Source: an uncultured Dehalococcoidia bacterium
Lineage (GTDB): Bacteria; Chloroflexota; Dehalococcoidia; Lucifugimonadales; UBA1123
DNA length: 64,000 bases
Reading direction: 5' to 3'
NCBI GenBank assembly: GCA_951812505.1
Contig: CATOSI010000001.1
Span: 248,001 to 312,000, forward strand
Part shown: piece by piece, positions 17,273 to 26,650 of the stretch
Numbering within the stretch: the first letter of the stretch is position 1
Layout of the letters: every line of letters starts with the position of its first letter
Made by a program: the position numbers and the translations under genes
Notes under the pieces: generated by a model
Seen by the model: the letters and a program-made list of their open reading frames with translations, nothing else
The model's database searches: none
Told to the model about the DNA's origin: nothing

Positions 17273-17953
17273 GCAATCCCCCTGATACAACCGATGGCTC
17301 GTCGTTCCCGACTGATACTGATATTGAACACTCGGAATCGAGTAGGTCGCATGGATGTTATCGCACCCAATTCGGCGGTAGCAATGCGTGTCGTCTTCAG
17401 GCGTCGAGTTGCGCTAACTAAATTCCGTTTGAGTCCGGCATAGTCCGGCGGTCGCATGCCCAGGGCTCTTTCAAAGTTGAGTCAGATGTATTCCGGCGGG
17501 CTGGCGGATGCAGAGGTCATATATTCTGATTTATAATTGTACAGGGCGGAAACAGGCGAGTCACAGGCATGTACAGGGGGCGATTTTGCCCTGAGTTTGC
17601 CTTGCGTCGCCCTGCGTTCGCTATAAAGAGAAATCTCTATGGTCCGATTTCTCGTTAGTATAAATTTATATTTATGTATCCAGTGTCAGAAACTTTGTTC
17701 TTTGTGAGTGTATTGTAGCGCATTGAAGGGATGGATGTGTAGTGGAAATGGAAGCACGGATGACTTTGGAAGGCCTCTGTCGCATACCTGAATTGTATTC
17801 AAAACATTGAGGGAATATATTTGGTATGCTGAAACCAGACAATTGGGTACGATAGCCAGGGAGAGTCGGCGGTGGGAGTGGCCGTTCGTATCGCGCATAC
17901 GATGCGTGAGTGGAAAAGGCTGTCCGAGAAAATTAGGAAAGGGGCTGGTTGAG
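17273..17953 (+). other. Long gap between the flavoprotein gene and secA
   Basis: 680 bases without a convincing gene. Around 17539-17620 there are four short direct copies of an ACAGG-type motif followed by two inverted GCCCTG copies. GAGAAATC (17628-17635) pairs with GATTTCTC (17646-17653), and the sequence after it is very AT-rich. TTGCCT (17597) and TATAAA (17622) could be a weak promoter with a 19-base spacer. The stretch just before secA is in an open frame but looks non-coding. It probably holds the secA promoter and long leader. Confidence 0.5.
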
Positions 17954-20632
17954 ATGTTCAAATCCATCGCGAAACTATTCGGCGGTTCGGATGAGAAAGT
18001 AATTTCGAAGATGCAGCCGCTGGTGGACGAGATAAACGGGCTGGAGAGGGAGTTCGAGCGGCTGACCGATTCCCAGCTTATGGGAAAGACGCATGAGTTG
18101 AGTCGCGCTTTGGCGCAAGATGACTCACTCGACGACATACTGCCCGAAGCATTCGCGGCGGTTCGAGAGGCTGCGAAAAGATCGTTGGGGCAGCGGCACT
18201 ACGATGTTCAGCTCATCGGCGGAATCGTTCTGCACCAGGGGAAGATTGCCGAGATGCGCACAGGTGAGGGCAAGACGCTTGTAGCCACACTCCCGGCGTA
18301 TCTGAATTCCCTGGACGGGACCGGCGTTCACGTCGTTACCGTGAACGACTATCTGGCGCGCAGAGACGCCCACTGGATGGGAGCGGTGTACGCAAAACTG
18401 GGCGTGACCGTAGGCGCGCTGCAGAACCAGAAAGCATTTGTATATGACCCTGACTTCACGGACGGAGATCGCGGGTTCGAACATATGAGGCCGGCCAATA
18501 GAAAAGAGGCATACGAGGCCGACATTACATACGGAACGAACAACGAATTCGGCTTCGACTACCTCAGAGACAACATGGTTACCGAGTTGCCGGCCCGCGT
18601 GCAGGGGGAGCGCTCCTACGCCATAGTTGACGAAGTTGACAACATCCTGATTGACGAGGCGCGGACGCCCCTGATAATCAGCGGTCCCGCGGAAATGTCC
18701 GCGCGGGACTATGTGAGGTATGCCAAGGTCGCGCCTATGCTTCGGCTCGAAGAGGACTACACGCTGGACGAGAAGCACAGAACAGTCGCGCTTACCCAGG
18801 AAGGTATTTCAAAACTGGAACGCTCCCTGAACGTCAGCAACCTCTACGCGCCCGAAAACTTTGGCGTCGTCCACCACGTGGAGAACGCCCTCAAGGCGCA
18901 CGTCGTGTTCCAGCGCGACCGCGAGTACGTTGTGCAGGAGGGCGAGGTAGTCATCGTTGACGAGTTTACAGGTCGTCTCATGGCCGGAAGACGCTATTCG
19001 GACGGGCTTCACCAGGCGATAGAGGCCAAGGAAGGAGTCAGGGTAAGGCCCGAGTCCATCACCTACGCGACCATCACCCTCCAGAACTATTTCAGGCTGT
19101 ATAAAAAGCTGGCAGGCATGACCGGCACGGCGGCAACCGAGGCTGAGGAATTCGACAAGATATACAAGTTAGAGGTCGTCGCCATTCCAACTAATAGGCC
19201 GATGGTGCGTGAAGACTCGACCGACCTGATTTACCGAGACCAGGGGGCTAAGTACCGGGCTGTGGTACGCGAGATTGAAAAGCGCATCGAAGCCGGTCAG
19301 CCGGTCCTGGTCGGCACGACGGACATTGATAAGTCCGAGATTCTGAGCGGTATGCTTAAGAAGAAGGGTGTATCCCACGAGGTCCTTAACGCCAAGCAGC
19401 ACGAGCGCGAGGCGCTGATCGTCGCGCAGGCTGGCAAGCCGGGAGCCGTCACAGTCGCGACCAACATGGCCGGGCGCGGCACTGACATCGTGCTGGGTGG
19501 AAACGCGGAGATGGAAGGAATGTCCGAGCGGGAATGGGACGACTACCATCGGACGGTGCTGGGCGCGGGTGGATTGCACATCATCGGGACCGAGCGGCAC
19601 GAGGCGCGTCGAATTGATAACCAGCTTCGGGGTCGTTCCGGTCGCCAGGGCGACCCGGGAAAGACGCAGTTCTATGTCGCTCTCGACGACGACCTGATAC
19701 GCCGATTCGGTGGCGAAAGGATAAAGTCGGTCATGGACTGGGCGGGAATGGATGACGACGTTCCGATTGAGAACGGGATGGTCAATAAGTCCATCGAAAA
19801 TGCCCAGACCAAGGTCGAAGCCCATCACTTCGACATGAGAAAACATCTGGTGGAATACGACGACGTCGTCAATACTCACCGGGACGTAATATATGGTGAG
19901 CGCAACAAGATCCTGTCGGGCGCGGACCTCAAGGCGAATATTCAGGAGATGGTCGGCGCGCAGCTTAGCGAGATAGTTCAGTCCTCGCTTGGTGACGGGA
20001 GGCCGTCTGATTGGGACGTAGAAGCCTTCGTGTCCGAGGTGGGGACGGTTCTGCCGCCACCCGACGATCTGTACGACCACCAGCAGCTGATGAATCTTGG
20101 CATTGACGGCATAGAGGACAGGCTGTTGGTTCATGCTGAACAGGCATACGACCAGATGGAGGCTGCGGTCGGCGAGGATACGATGCGGGACATCGAGCGC
20201 TGGCTGATGCTGAGGTCAGTGGACTCCAACTGGGTACATCACCTGACTTCGATGGAGAACCTGCGTCAGGGCATCGGCCTGTACGCATACGGCCAGCGCG
20301 ACCCTCTGGTGATGTACAAGAAGGAGGGCATGGACCAGTTCCAGCGTCTTCAGTACAAGATACAGAGCGATATAGCGCACTCCGTTTACAGATTGCAGGA
20401 TGCCCTGGACGGCAATTCTCCCAACGGCGCCCAGCGGAATGGCGCTCGAAACGGGACCGCGAACCGAGGCCGAGGCCGCTCGGCGGCGCGCAGGCCCGCG
20501 CGGGAAACTGTTATGTCGAGGGCAGGCGGTGGAAGAAGTCGGGACCAAGCGGTCGGTACGGGCAAGGTGGGGCGAAACCAGCCCTGTCCCTGCGGCAGCG
20601 GCAAGAAATACAAGCGCTGCCACGGGGGATAG
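17954..20632 (+). CDS. secA: Preprotein translocase ATPase SecA
   Basis: 892 residues. The motor of the Sec pathway drives preproteins through SecYEG. It begins MFKSIAKLFGGSDEK; MRTGEGKTLVA is Walker A, VDEVDNILIDEARTPLIISG is the DEAD-type Walker B region, and GRGTDIVLGGNAE and GRSGRQGDPG are helicase-motif segments of NBD2. The C-terminus has a Pro/Arg/Gly-rich linker and ends in the zinc-binding SEC-C motif CPCGSGKKYKRCH. The frame is open for 49 codons upstream, but the ATG at 17954 preceded by GGGG matches the family start. polX follows after six bases. Confidence 0.97.
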   Translation: MFKSIAKLFGGSDEKVISKMQPLVDEINGLEREFERLTDSQLMGKTHELSRALAQDDSLDDILPEAFAAVREAAKRSLGQRHYDVQLIGGIVLHQGKIAEMRTGEGKTLVATLPAYLNSLDGTGVHVVTVNDYLARRDAHWMGAVYAKLGVTVGALQNQKAFVYDPDFTDGDRGFEHMRPANRKEAYEADITYGTNNEFGFDYLRDNMVTELPARVQGERSYAIVDEVDNILIDEARTPLIISGPAEMSARDYVRYAKVAPMLRLEEDYTLDEKHRTVALTQEGISKLERSLNVSNLYAPENFGVVHHVENALKAHVVFQRDREYVVQEGEVVIVDEFTGRLMAGRRYSDGLHQAIEAKEGVRVRPESITYATITLQNYFRLYKKLAGMTGTAATEAEEFDKIYKLEVVAIPTNRPMVREDSTDLIYRDQGAKYRAVVREIEKRIEAGQPVLVGTTDIDKSEILSGMLKKKGVSHEVLNAKQHEREALIVAQAGKPGAVTVATNMAGRGTDIVLGGNAEMEGMSEREWDDYHRTVLGAGGLHIIGTERHEARRIDNQLRGRSGRQGDPGKTQFYVALDDDLIRRFGGERIKSVMDWAGMDDDVPIENGMVNKSIENAQTKVEAHHFDMRKHLVEYDDVVNTHRDVIYGERNKILSGADLKANIQEMVGAQLSEIVQSSLGDGRPSDWDVEAFVSEVGTVLPPPDDLYDHQQLMNLGIDGIEDRLLVHAEQAYDQMEAAVGEDTMRDIERWLMLRSVDSNWVHHLTSMENLRQGIGLYAYGQRDPLVMYKKEGMDQFQRLQYKIQSDIAHSVYRLQDALDGNSPNGAQRNGARNGTANRGRGRSAARRPARETVMSRAGGGRSRDQAVGTGKVGRNQPCPCGSGKKYKRCHGG

Positions 20633-20637
20633 CGGAT

Positions 20638-22365
20638 ATGACCAACGGAGAGATCGCCGAACGGTTTGGAACGATTGTCAGCCTTCTCCAGATGAAGGAC
20701 GAGAAGTCGTTCACGGTGCGCGCCTATCAGCGCGCCGAGCGCACCATCGACCGATTTCCCCGCGATATGGACGCCATGGTCGCTGAGGGAGAAGACCTCA
20801 CTAAGATCCCCGGCGTTGGCAAGGCCATTTCCGACAAGATCACCGAGCTTGTCACTACCGGGAAGATGTCCTACCTGGAGCGTCTGGAGGCCGAGTTTCC
20901 CGACGGTGTCCTGGACCTAATTGATATTCCGGGACTAGGCCCTAAGACAGTCGTGCGTCTCTGGAAGGAGCTGGACGTCACATCGGTCGAAGCGCTCGAG
21001 GCCGCCGTGGAGGACGGTCGTGTGGCTTCGCTTCCTCGCATGGGGAAGAAGAGCGCTGAGAATATTGGCCGTGCGATCCAGTTCGCCAAATCCAGGAGCG
21101 ACAGGTTCCCGATAGCCAGGGCTATGGACATTTCACGGCGGGTCACGGCACATCTGCGCGAGAACTGCGCCGGAATCTCCCAGTTGGTGGTCTGCGGCAG
21201 TATCAGGCGCTTCGAAGAAACGGTGGGGGATCTGGACTTGGTGTGCGTGACCTCCGATCCGGCCGCCGCTATGGACGCGATGGCTGGTATGGATGGCGTG
21301 GCTAACGTTCTGGGTCACGGAGACAAGAAGACCTCGGTGGTTCTCGATTCCGGTTTACAGGTGGATCTCCGAGTATGCGAGCCCGAGTATATTGGGGCGA
21401 TGCTCCAGTACTTCACCGGCAACCTGCACCACAATGTCAGGCTTCGGGAGATAGCGACCGGGCTGGGTCTGTCGCTGAATGAGTACGGCCTTAAGGATCT
21501 GGAGACCGGCGTACTTGAGACTTACCCAACCGAGGAGGCGCTGTACGAAAGGCTCGGCTTGCAGTACGTCCCACCCGAGCTAAGGCAAGGCGCCGATGAG
21601 GTGGAGCGGGCGCGCGATGGCGACATTCCGAGGTTGGTGCAGTTGGCGGACATCAGAGGAGACCTGCACACCCATACCGACTGGAGCGACGGACGCGACA
21701 CGATGGCGGAGATGATCCTGGAGGCTAAAGCGTGGGGCCTGGAGTACATCGCTGTGACTGATCACTCTGTGGGGCGGGGGATAGCGAACGGTCTGAGTGT
21801 CGAACGCCTGGAGAGCCACGGCAGGCAACTGAAGGAACTGGAATCTGACATCGGCGGCATACGAATTCTGCGCGGCACTGAAATGGACATCCGGGCCGAC
21901 GGAACTCTGGACTATTCCGACGAGGTTCTGGACGGACTCGATTGGGTGGTGGCGTCCGTCCATAGCGCTATGGGACAGGACTCGGCGACGATGACCGCGA
22001 GAATAATCGCTGCGATGCGAAATCCGCGCGTATCTGCCATAGGTCATCTTTCCACCCGGCTCATAGGCGAGCGCAGGCCTGTGGACGCCGACTACGACGC
22101 GATCTTCAGGGCGGCCGCTGACACCGGCACAGCCCTCGAGATAAACGGTTCCTTGGAACGGCTGGACCTGAAGGACGCGCACGTCAGCCGGGCGCGCGAA
22201 CTGGGGGCCGCCCTCGTCGTCAACACCGACGCCCACACGACGGAGGGCTTGGGCAACATGGAGTACGGGGTCTCGCAGGCTCGCCGCGGCTGGTGCGAGA
22301 AGGACGACATCGTAAACTGCATGGGCGCCGAAGAATTCCTGAAGTGGCTGGAAAATGTGAAATAG
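20638..22365 (+). CDS. polX: DNA polymerase/3'-5' exonuclease PolX
   Basis: 575 residues, usual for bacterial PolX, a base-excision and gap-filling polymerase. Domains: helix-hairpin-helix 8-kDa region (residues ~1-130, IPGVGKAISDKI and IPGLGPKTVVRLW), nucleotidyltransferase palm (GSIRRFEETVGDLDLV with the catalytic Asp pair) and C-terminal PHP exonuclease (DLHTHTDWSDG, VTDHS, NTDAHTT, metal-binding His/Asp). It starts six bases after secA and is presumably on the same transcript. An imperfect 7-bp stem (22371-22377 with 22395-22401) lies after the stop and might be a weak terminator. Confidence 0.95.
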   Translation: MTNGEIAERFGTIVSLLQMKDEKSFTVRAYQRAERTIDRFPRDMDAMVAEGEDLTKIPGVGKAISDKITELVTTGKMSYLERLEAEFPDGVLDLIDIPGLGPKTVVRLWKELDVTSVEALEAAVEDGRVASLPRMGKKSAENIGRAIQFAKSRSDRFPIARAMDISRRVTAHLRENCAGISQLVVCGSIRRFEETVGDLDLVCVTSDPAAAMDAMAGMDGVANVLGHGDKKTSVVLDSGLQVDLRVCEPEYIGAMLQYFTGNLHHNVRLREIATGLGLSLNEYGLKDLETGVLETYPTEEALYERLGLQYVPPELRQGADEVERARDGDIPRLVQLADIRGDLHTHTDWSDGRDTMAEMILEAKAWGLEYIAVTDHSVGRGIANGLSVERLESHGRQLKELESDIGGIRILRGTEMDIRADGTLDYSDEVLDGLDWVVASVHSAMGQDSATMTARIIAAMRNPRVSAIGHLSTRLIGERRPVDADYDAIFRAAADTGTALEINGSLERLDLKDAHVSRARELGAALVVNTDAHTTEGLGNMEYGVSQARRGWCEKDDIVNCMGAEEFLKWLENVK

Positions 22366-22429
22366 GCGGATTCTCAGCGCATGTACGTTCAGCCCTGAGA
22401 AATTCAGTTACAAATTGCCCACAAACCAC

Positions 22430-22459
22430 TTGACGCTAAGAGAAACTATGTTCTATTCT
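22430..22459 (+). promoter_or_regulatory. Predicted promoter of the VOC protein gene
   Basis: TTGACG at 22430-22435 and TATTCT at 22454-22459 are separated by 18 bases, a good sigma-70-like pair. It lies about 60 bases before the TTG start of the VOC gene. Confidence 0.55.
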
Positions 22460-22517
22460 TGTGTGCGCTCGGCTCAGGAAGGCCGACGAAGAGAAACAAC
22501 TCACAAGGAGAACTACT

Positions 22518-23321
22518 TTGCCGAAGATCGAAAGCTATAAGCAGGGAACTCCATCATGGACCGACCTTGCTACCACGGACCAGAACGCCGCCAAGTCCTT
22601 CTACTCCGACCTGTTCGGGTGGAGCTACGAGGACAACACGATGGAAGACATGGGTGACATGGTCTATACGATGGCCGTTTCTGATGGCTCCTATGCAGGC
22701 GCCATCTTTTCCCAGATGAACGACGAGAAGGAAATGGGCATCCCTCCGCACTGGAACGTCTATATGACCGTGGATGATGTTGATGAGCTCGCCACCCACG
22801 TCTCCGAGAATGGCGGCAGCCTGCTGATGGATGAGCCGTTCGACGTGTTCGACGCGGGCCGCATGGTAGTCGCCACCGACCCCACCGGCGCGGTGATAGC
22901 TCTATGGCAGAAGAAGAACCACATCGGCGCCGGGGTTCAAAGCGAGCATGGGTCAATCGCCTGGTGCGAACTTCTCACCGGCGACCCGGCAAAGGCGATC
23001 AAATTCTACGAGGGTCTTCTCGGTGTGAAGTCGGAGACCTACCCAATGGGCGGTGGCGGCGAATACCACGTACTTACGGTGGATGGCGTCGGAGTCGCGG
23101 GCGTGATGCAGATGCCCGAGCATCTGGCAGCTATGAACGTGCCGCCGCACTGGAGCACCTACTTCCAGGTTGACGACGTTGACGCCACGCTGGAGAAGGC
23201 AAAGTCCCACGGCGCGCAGATTGCAATGGAGCCAATGGACATCCCCGAAGCGGGCCGCCGCATCGCCTTCCTAATGGATCCCCAGGGGGCGGGCGTGGGT
23301 CTGATGTCCCCCGCTGAGTAG
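22518..23321 (+). CDS. VOC family protein with two glyoxalase-like domains
   Basis: 267 residues made of two tandem vicinal-oxygen-chelate modules: WTDLATTDQNAAKSFYSDLFGW (about 14-125) and WCELLTGDPAKAIKFYEGLLG (about 145-265), each ending in a segment with GR and a metal-site-like Glu region. Such paired-domain proteins include hydroxylases, glyoxalase-like enzymes and resistance proteins, so the activity is not assigned. The start is the TTG at 22518 because AAGGAG stands seven bases before it. A longer frame from 22461 has no such site. Confidence 0.88.
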   Translation: MPKIESYKQGTPSWTDLATTDQNAAKSFYSDLFGWSYEDNTMEDMGDMVYTMAVSDGSYAGAIFSQMNDEKEMGIPPHWNVYMTVDDVDELATHVSENGGSLLMDEPFDVFDAGRMVVATDPTGAVIALWQKKNHIGAGVQSEHGSIAWCELLTGDPAKAIKFYEGLLGVKSETYPMGGGGEYHVLTVDGVGVAGVMQMPEHLAAMNVPPHWSTYFQVDDVDATLEKAKSHGAQIAMEPMDIPEAGRRIAFLMDPQGAGVGLMSPAE

Positions 23322-23364
23322 CGGATTGACATAAAAGCCTCACCCCAAGAACGCCACATCGAGA

Positions 23365-23395
23365 AGCGCGCGGCGTCGCTGAGATGCCGCGCGCT
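23365..23395 (+). terminator. Hairpin after the VOC gene, possible terminator
   Basis: AGCGCGCGGC (23365-23374) pairs perfectly with GCCGCGCGCT (23386-23395), loop 11 bases. It is GC-rich and 44 bases past the stop, but no T-run follows, so termination activity is uncertain. Confidence 0.4.
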
Positions 23396-23401
23396 CACTG
23401 A

Positions 23402-23431
23402 TTGGCATGATTCGAAGGCCCCGGTTATAAT
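23402..23431 (+). promoter_or_regulatory. Predicted promoter of the Uma2 gene
   Basis: TTGGCA at 23402-23407 and TATAAT at 23426-23431 with an 18-base spacer. A second perfect TATAAT lies at 23439-23444. The ATG follows at 23504. Confidence 0.6.
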
Positions 23432-23503
23432 CGCAAAGTATAATCGGATGGGACTGGCGACAAATTTGTCTCTGTGCGGTTCCGAGCGGAATAGAGGGCT
23501 GAC

Positions 23504-24271
23504 ATGGTTACCCTGAACATCAAAAAACGCGAAGATACACGGCCTCCTGTGCCAAATGACGGCGTCCATTATCCCGAATCCGATGGTGAACCAGTGGCCG
23601 AATCAGACTTCCAGTACGTTCCGTTGACTTACGCGACCTCGGCGCTGTCCGCGCACTTCTCGGAAGAACCCGACATTTATGTCACGGGCGATATGCTCAT
23701 CTACTTTGTCGAAGGCGACCCCAGGAGGAGCGTCGCCCCGGACGTGTTCCTGATACCGAACCTCGACAAGCGCTTCCGCACTTCCTACTTTATGTGGCTG
23801 GAAGGCCAGGTTCCGTCCTTCATAATGGAGGTCACGTCGAACAGCACGTGGCGAGAAGATATAGGGCGCAAGCGCGACCTATACGAAAGCTGGGGCGTAT
23901 CCGAGTACTGGCTGTACGATCCCACCGAGGAGACGCGCCTGACGACGTTGCTGCAGGGCTTCCGCTTGGTTGACGACGCTTACGAGCCAATCGAGATAGA
24001 GTTCGACGGGGAATCGTACCGAGGATTCAGTTCGGCGCTGGGTCTGGAACTGCACGCCAGGAAGGACTGGTTCAGGTTCTTCAACCCTGCCACTGGAGAG
24101 TACCTGAAAAACCTCGAGGAATCCGAACGTGCGCGAGTGAGCGAGCGCAGGGCGCGTGAGAACGAGCAGACAGCCCGTCTGACGGCTGAGCGGGAAAGGG
24201 ACGAAGAACGATCCAGACGCGAGGATCTGGAGCGAGTGTTGCGCGAACACGGCATAGAGCCTCCATCCTGA
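23504..24271 (+). CDS. Uma2 family (DUF820) restriction-endonuclease-fold protein
   Basis: 255 residues. The PD-(D/E)XK-type fold of the family is shown by RSVAPDVFLIP (catalytic Asp), PSFIMEVTSNST (Glu) and GRKRDLYESWGVSEYWLYDP (Lys and Asp). The last ~50 residues (about 205-250) are a charged coiled coil rich in Glu and Arg. Uma2 proteins are abundant in Cyanobacteria and Chloroflexota and have no firmly known function. They are suspected nucleases, possibly tied to mobile elements or stress. Convergent with cobQ. Confidence 0.88.
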   Translation: MVTLNIKKREDTRPPVPNDGVHYPESDGEPVAESDFQYVPLTYATSALSAHFSEEPDIYVTGDMLIYFVEGDPRRSVAPDVFLIPNLDKRFRTSYFMWLEGQVPSFIMEVTSNSTWREDIGRKRDLYESWGVSEYWLYDPTEETRLTTLLQGFRLVDDAYEPIEIEFDGESYRGFSSALGLELHARKDWFRFFNPATGEYLKNLEESERARVSERRARENEQTARLTAERERDEERSRREDLERVLREHGIEPPS

Positions 24272-24301
24272 AGCAGACGTGGCGCACTCCGTCCGTCCCC
24301 G

Positions 24302-25816
24302 CTAAAGCCCCATCGCCTCATAGACTCTGCTCATATCCAGGCTCTTTCTGAGATACGAAGCGAGCTTGTCGAACTCCGCCTCCTGCGAGAATGGCTCAGA
24401 CTCGGTAGGCCTGTCCAATCCCTTCATCCGTGCGACATTGGCTACGATGCGCTCGGCGAAAGCCTCGTTCTTGAACAAGTCATGGACGTAGGTGCCGAGC
24501 ACCCGCCCTGTTCTGTCCGTGTATCCGATGACCGCTTCGCCGTCCATGGTCTCCATTACGCCGGAAGCGCCCTGGTCCGACTCCGTGATACCCACATGAA
24601 TCTCGTACCCCGACACCGCCATTCCTCGCGCGCCGGCAAGAAGTCCTCTGTCGCCAACAATCTTGCCCTCCGTACGCGTCGTCAGCTTTTCACCGACGAA
24701 CCGCGTTTCGATGTCCAGAACCCCAAGACCTTCGGCCATGCGCCGCTCCGATTCGATACCGTCGGGGTCGTGGATGGAACTCCCAAGCATCTGCATTCCG
24801 CCGCATACCCCGATCACGGGGCGTCCATTCCAGATATGGCTTCTTATCTTGCCCTCCATGCCTGAACTTCGCACATAGTCCATATCCGCGATGGTCACCT
24901 TTGATCCTGGCAGAATCACGAGATCAGGGTTTCCGAACCCTTCCGCCTCTCGCACGTACCTGAGACGAACCCCACTCCTTAGGGCAAGCGGATCGAATTC
25001 ATCGAAGTTGGCAATATGCGGAAGTGCGACCACCACCACCTCGACCTCTCCACTCTCGCTACTCTCGCTGGACATCTGCGCCTCCCTCGGCGAGTCCTCT
25101 TCGGGCACATAGACATCCGTGAGATACGGTACTACGCCCAGCACACCCACTCCGGTAAGCTCCTCTATCTGGACTAGCCCAGGCTCCAGTAGGCTGACGT
25201 CCCCCCTGAACTTGTTGATGATGAAACCCTTGACGAGGCTGCGTTCCTCGTCGCTAACGAGTGCGTGCGTTCCGTAGAGGGACGCGAACACGCCACCCTT
25301 GTCAATGTCCCCGATGATGAATACAGGAGAGTCCGCGTACAGCGCCACTGCCATGTTGACGATATCGCCCGCGCGCAGGTTTATCTCCGCGGGACTTCCG
25401 GCTCCCTCTATCACGACAACGTCGAACTGGGAGCGCAGTGTATCCAATGACGACGTGACTGTCCCCCATAGCCGCTCGCGCCGGGTCATGAACTGTCTGG
25501 CGCGCATCTTGCCGCTCATCTTCCCCATGGACACAAGTTGCGAGGTAGCGTTCGATTCCGGCTTCAGCAACACCGGATTCATCTCCACGCTCGGCTCTAT
25601 GCCTGCCGCTTCCGCCTGGGCCACCTGTGCCCGCCCAATCTCGAGGCCGTCTGGTGTAACGCCGGAGTTTCGAGACATATTCTGGGCCTTGAATGGTGCG
25701 ACCCTGTACCCATCCTGGGCGAAAATCCGGCAAAACCCTGTGACCAGCAGACTCTTCCCGACCGACGATCCGGTCCCCTGCAACATAACGACCTTGCCCA
25801 TAGGCTTTGTGTCCAT
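24302..25816 (-). CDS. cobQ: Cobyric acid synthase
   Basis: 504 residues. CobQ amidates adenosylcobyrinic diamide at four positions using glutamine and ATP, giving cobyric acid on the way to B12. N-terminal P-loop domain: MLQGTGSSVGKSLLVTGFCR and FKAQNMSRNS; then EGAGSPAEINLR and GDIDKGGVFASLYGT. The C-terminal class I glutaminase has GVCGGMQMLG with the catalytic Cys and YEIHVGIT. The ATG at 25816 lies six bases after the btuD stop. It is the last gene of the riboswitch-controlled operon. Confidence 0.96.
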   Translation of the reverse strand: MDTKPMGKVVMLQGTGSSVGKSLLVTGFCRIFAQDGYRVAPFKAQNMSRNSGVTPDGLEIGRAQVAQAEAAGIEPSVEMNPVLLKPESNATSQLVSMGKMSGKMRARQFMTRRERLWGTVTSSLDTLRSQFDVVVIEGAGSPAEINLRAGDIVNMAVALYADSPVFIIGDIDKGGVFASLYGTHALVSDEERSLVKGFIINKFRGDVSLLEPGLVQIEELTGVGVLGVVPYLTDVYVPEEDSPREAQMSSESSESGEVEVVVVALPHIANFDEFDPLALRSGVRLRYVREAEGFGNPDLVILPGSKVTIADMDYVRSSGMEGKIRSHIWNGRPVIGVCGGMQMLGSSIHDPDGIESERRMAEGLGVLDIETRFVGEKLTTRTEGKIVGDRGLLAGARGMAVSGYEIHVGITESDQGASGVMETMDGEAVIGYTDRTGRVLGTYVHDLFKNEAFAERIVANVARMKGLDRPTESEPFSQEAEFDKLASYLRKSLDMSRVYEAMGL

Positions 25817-25822
25817 TGACGT

Positions 25823-26650
25823 TCACCCCCACGAGTTCACTATCACGGGCTTGCCCGTCTCCGGGTGCTCCATGATCCTGACATCCGCTCCATACACCGT
25901 CTTGATATTTTCCTCTGTGAGCGTCTCTTCAGGCGGTCCGGCGGTCAGATTGGCGCCGTCGCACATCAGGGCAACCTTGTCGCAGAATTGCGCCGCGAGT
26001 GTCAGGTCATGGACGGCTGCGAGTATCGTCTTTCCCGAAGACACGAGTCCTCGCATCAACTCCATTATCGCGGGCTGGTAGGCAAGGTCCAGGTTGGCAG
26101 TGGGTTCGTCCAGCAGTATGAACGGCGTCTGTTGAGCTAACGCTATCGCAATTGCTACACGCTGTCTTTCCCCGCCTGACAGCTCGTCCACCGACCTGTC
26201 CAGCAGGTCTTCCGTGTACGTCATTCGCATCGCTTCAACCGCTGTCTCAACGTCGGAGTCGCTCTCCCATGAAAGCAGTCCGAGGTGAGGGTTGCGCCCC
26301 ATCAGAACCACCTCTATGGCTGGCGCACCGTGAGGCAGCTCAGGATCCTGAGGTACGACTGCTACGAGCCGTGCCCTCTCCCTCGTCGAAAGAGCCAGAA
26401 TGTCGCGCCCCGCCACCGCGATATGGCCTCGGCTGGGCTTGATGACCCCGGATACGAGCCGCAGAAGTGTGGACTTTCCCACACCATTCGGGCCTGCAAG
26501 TGCGACGAAACTGCCCTGTTCCACACTCAGGTTGAAGCCGTTTAGTACGCTGCGCTCGCCATAGGACGCCCACACATCCTTGGCTGAGATTCCAGTCAAA
26601 TCTGACCTATTAGACTGAGCGTAGGTCTGTTTCATATCCAACCTGGTCAA
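25823..26650 (-). CDS. btuD: Vitamin B12 ABC transporter ATP-binding protein
   Basis: 275 residues of the FecE/BtuD type. Walker A is GPNGVGKSTLLR, the signature is LSGGERQRVAIAIALAQQ, Walker B is FILLDEPTANLD, and AAVHDLTLA contains the H-loop. It pairs with the permease gene upstream (a four-base stop/start overlap). FecE-type transporters carry iron chelates, haem or B12. The cobalamin riboswitch and cobQ in the same operon point to B12 or corrinoid uptake. Confidence 0.92.
   Translation of the reverse strand: MTRLDMKQTYAQSNRSDLTGISAKDVWASYGERSVLNGFNLSVEQGSFVALAGPNGVGKSTLLRLVSGVIKPSRGHIAVAGRDILALSTRERARLVAVVPQDPELPHGAPAIEVVLMGRNPHLGLLSWESDSDVETAVEAMRMTYTEDLLDRSVDELSGGERQRVAIAIALAQQTPFILLDEPTANLDLAYQPAIMELMRGLVSSGKTILAAVHDLTLAAQFCDKVALMCDGANLTAGPPEETLTEENIKTVYGADVRIMEHPETGKPVIVNSWG

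Noticed and set aside
17807..17953. 49-codon N-terminal extension of SecA
   Set aside because: SecA family proteins begin at the MFKSIAKLFG segment and a ribosome site precedes that ATG.
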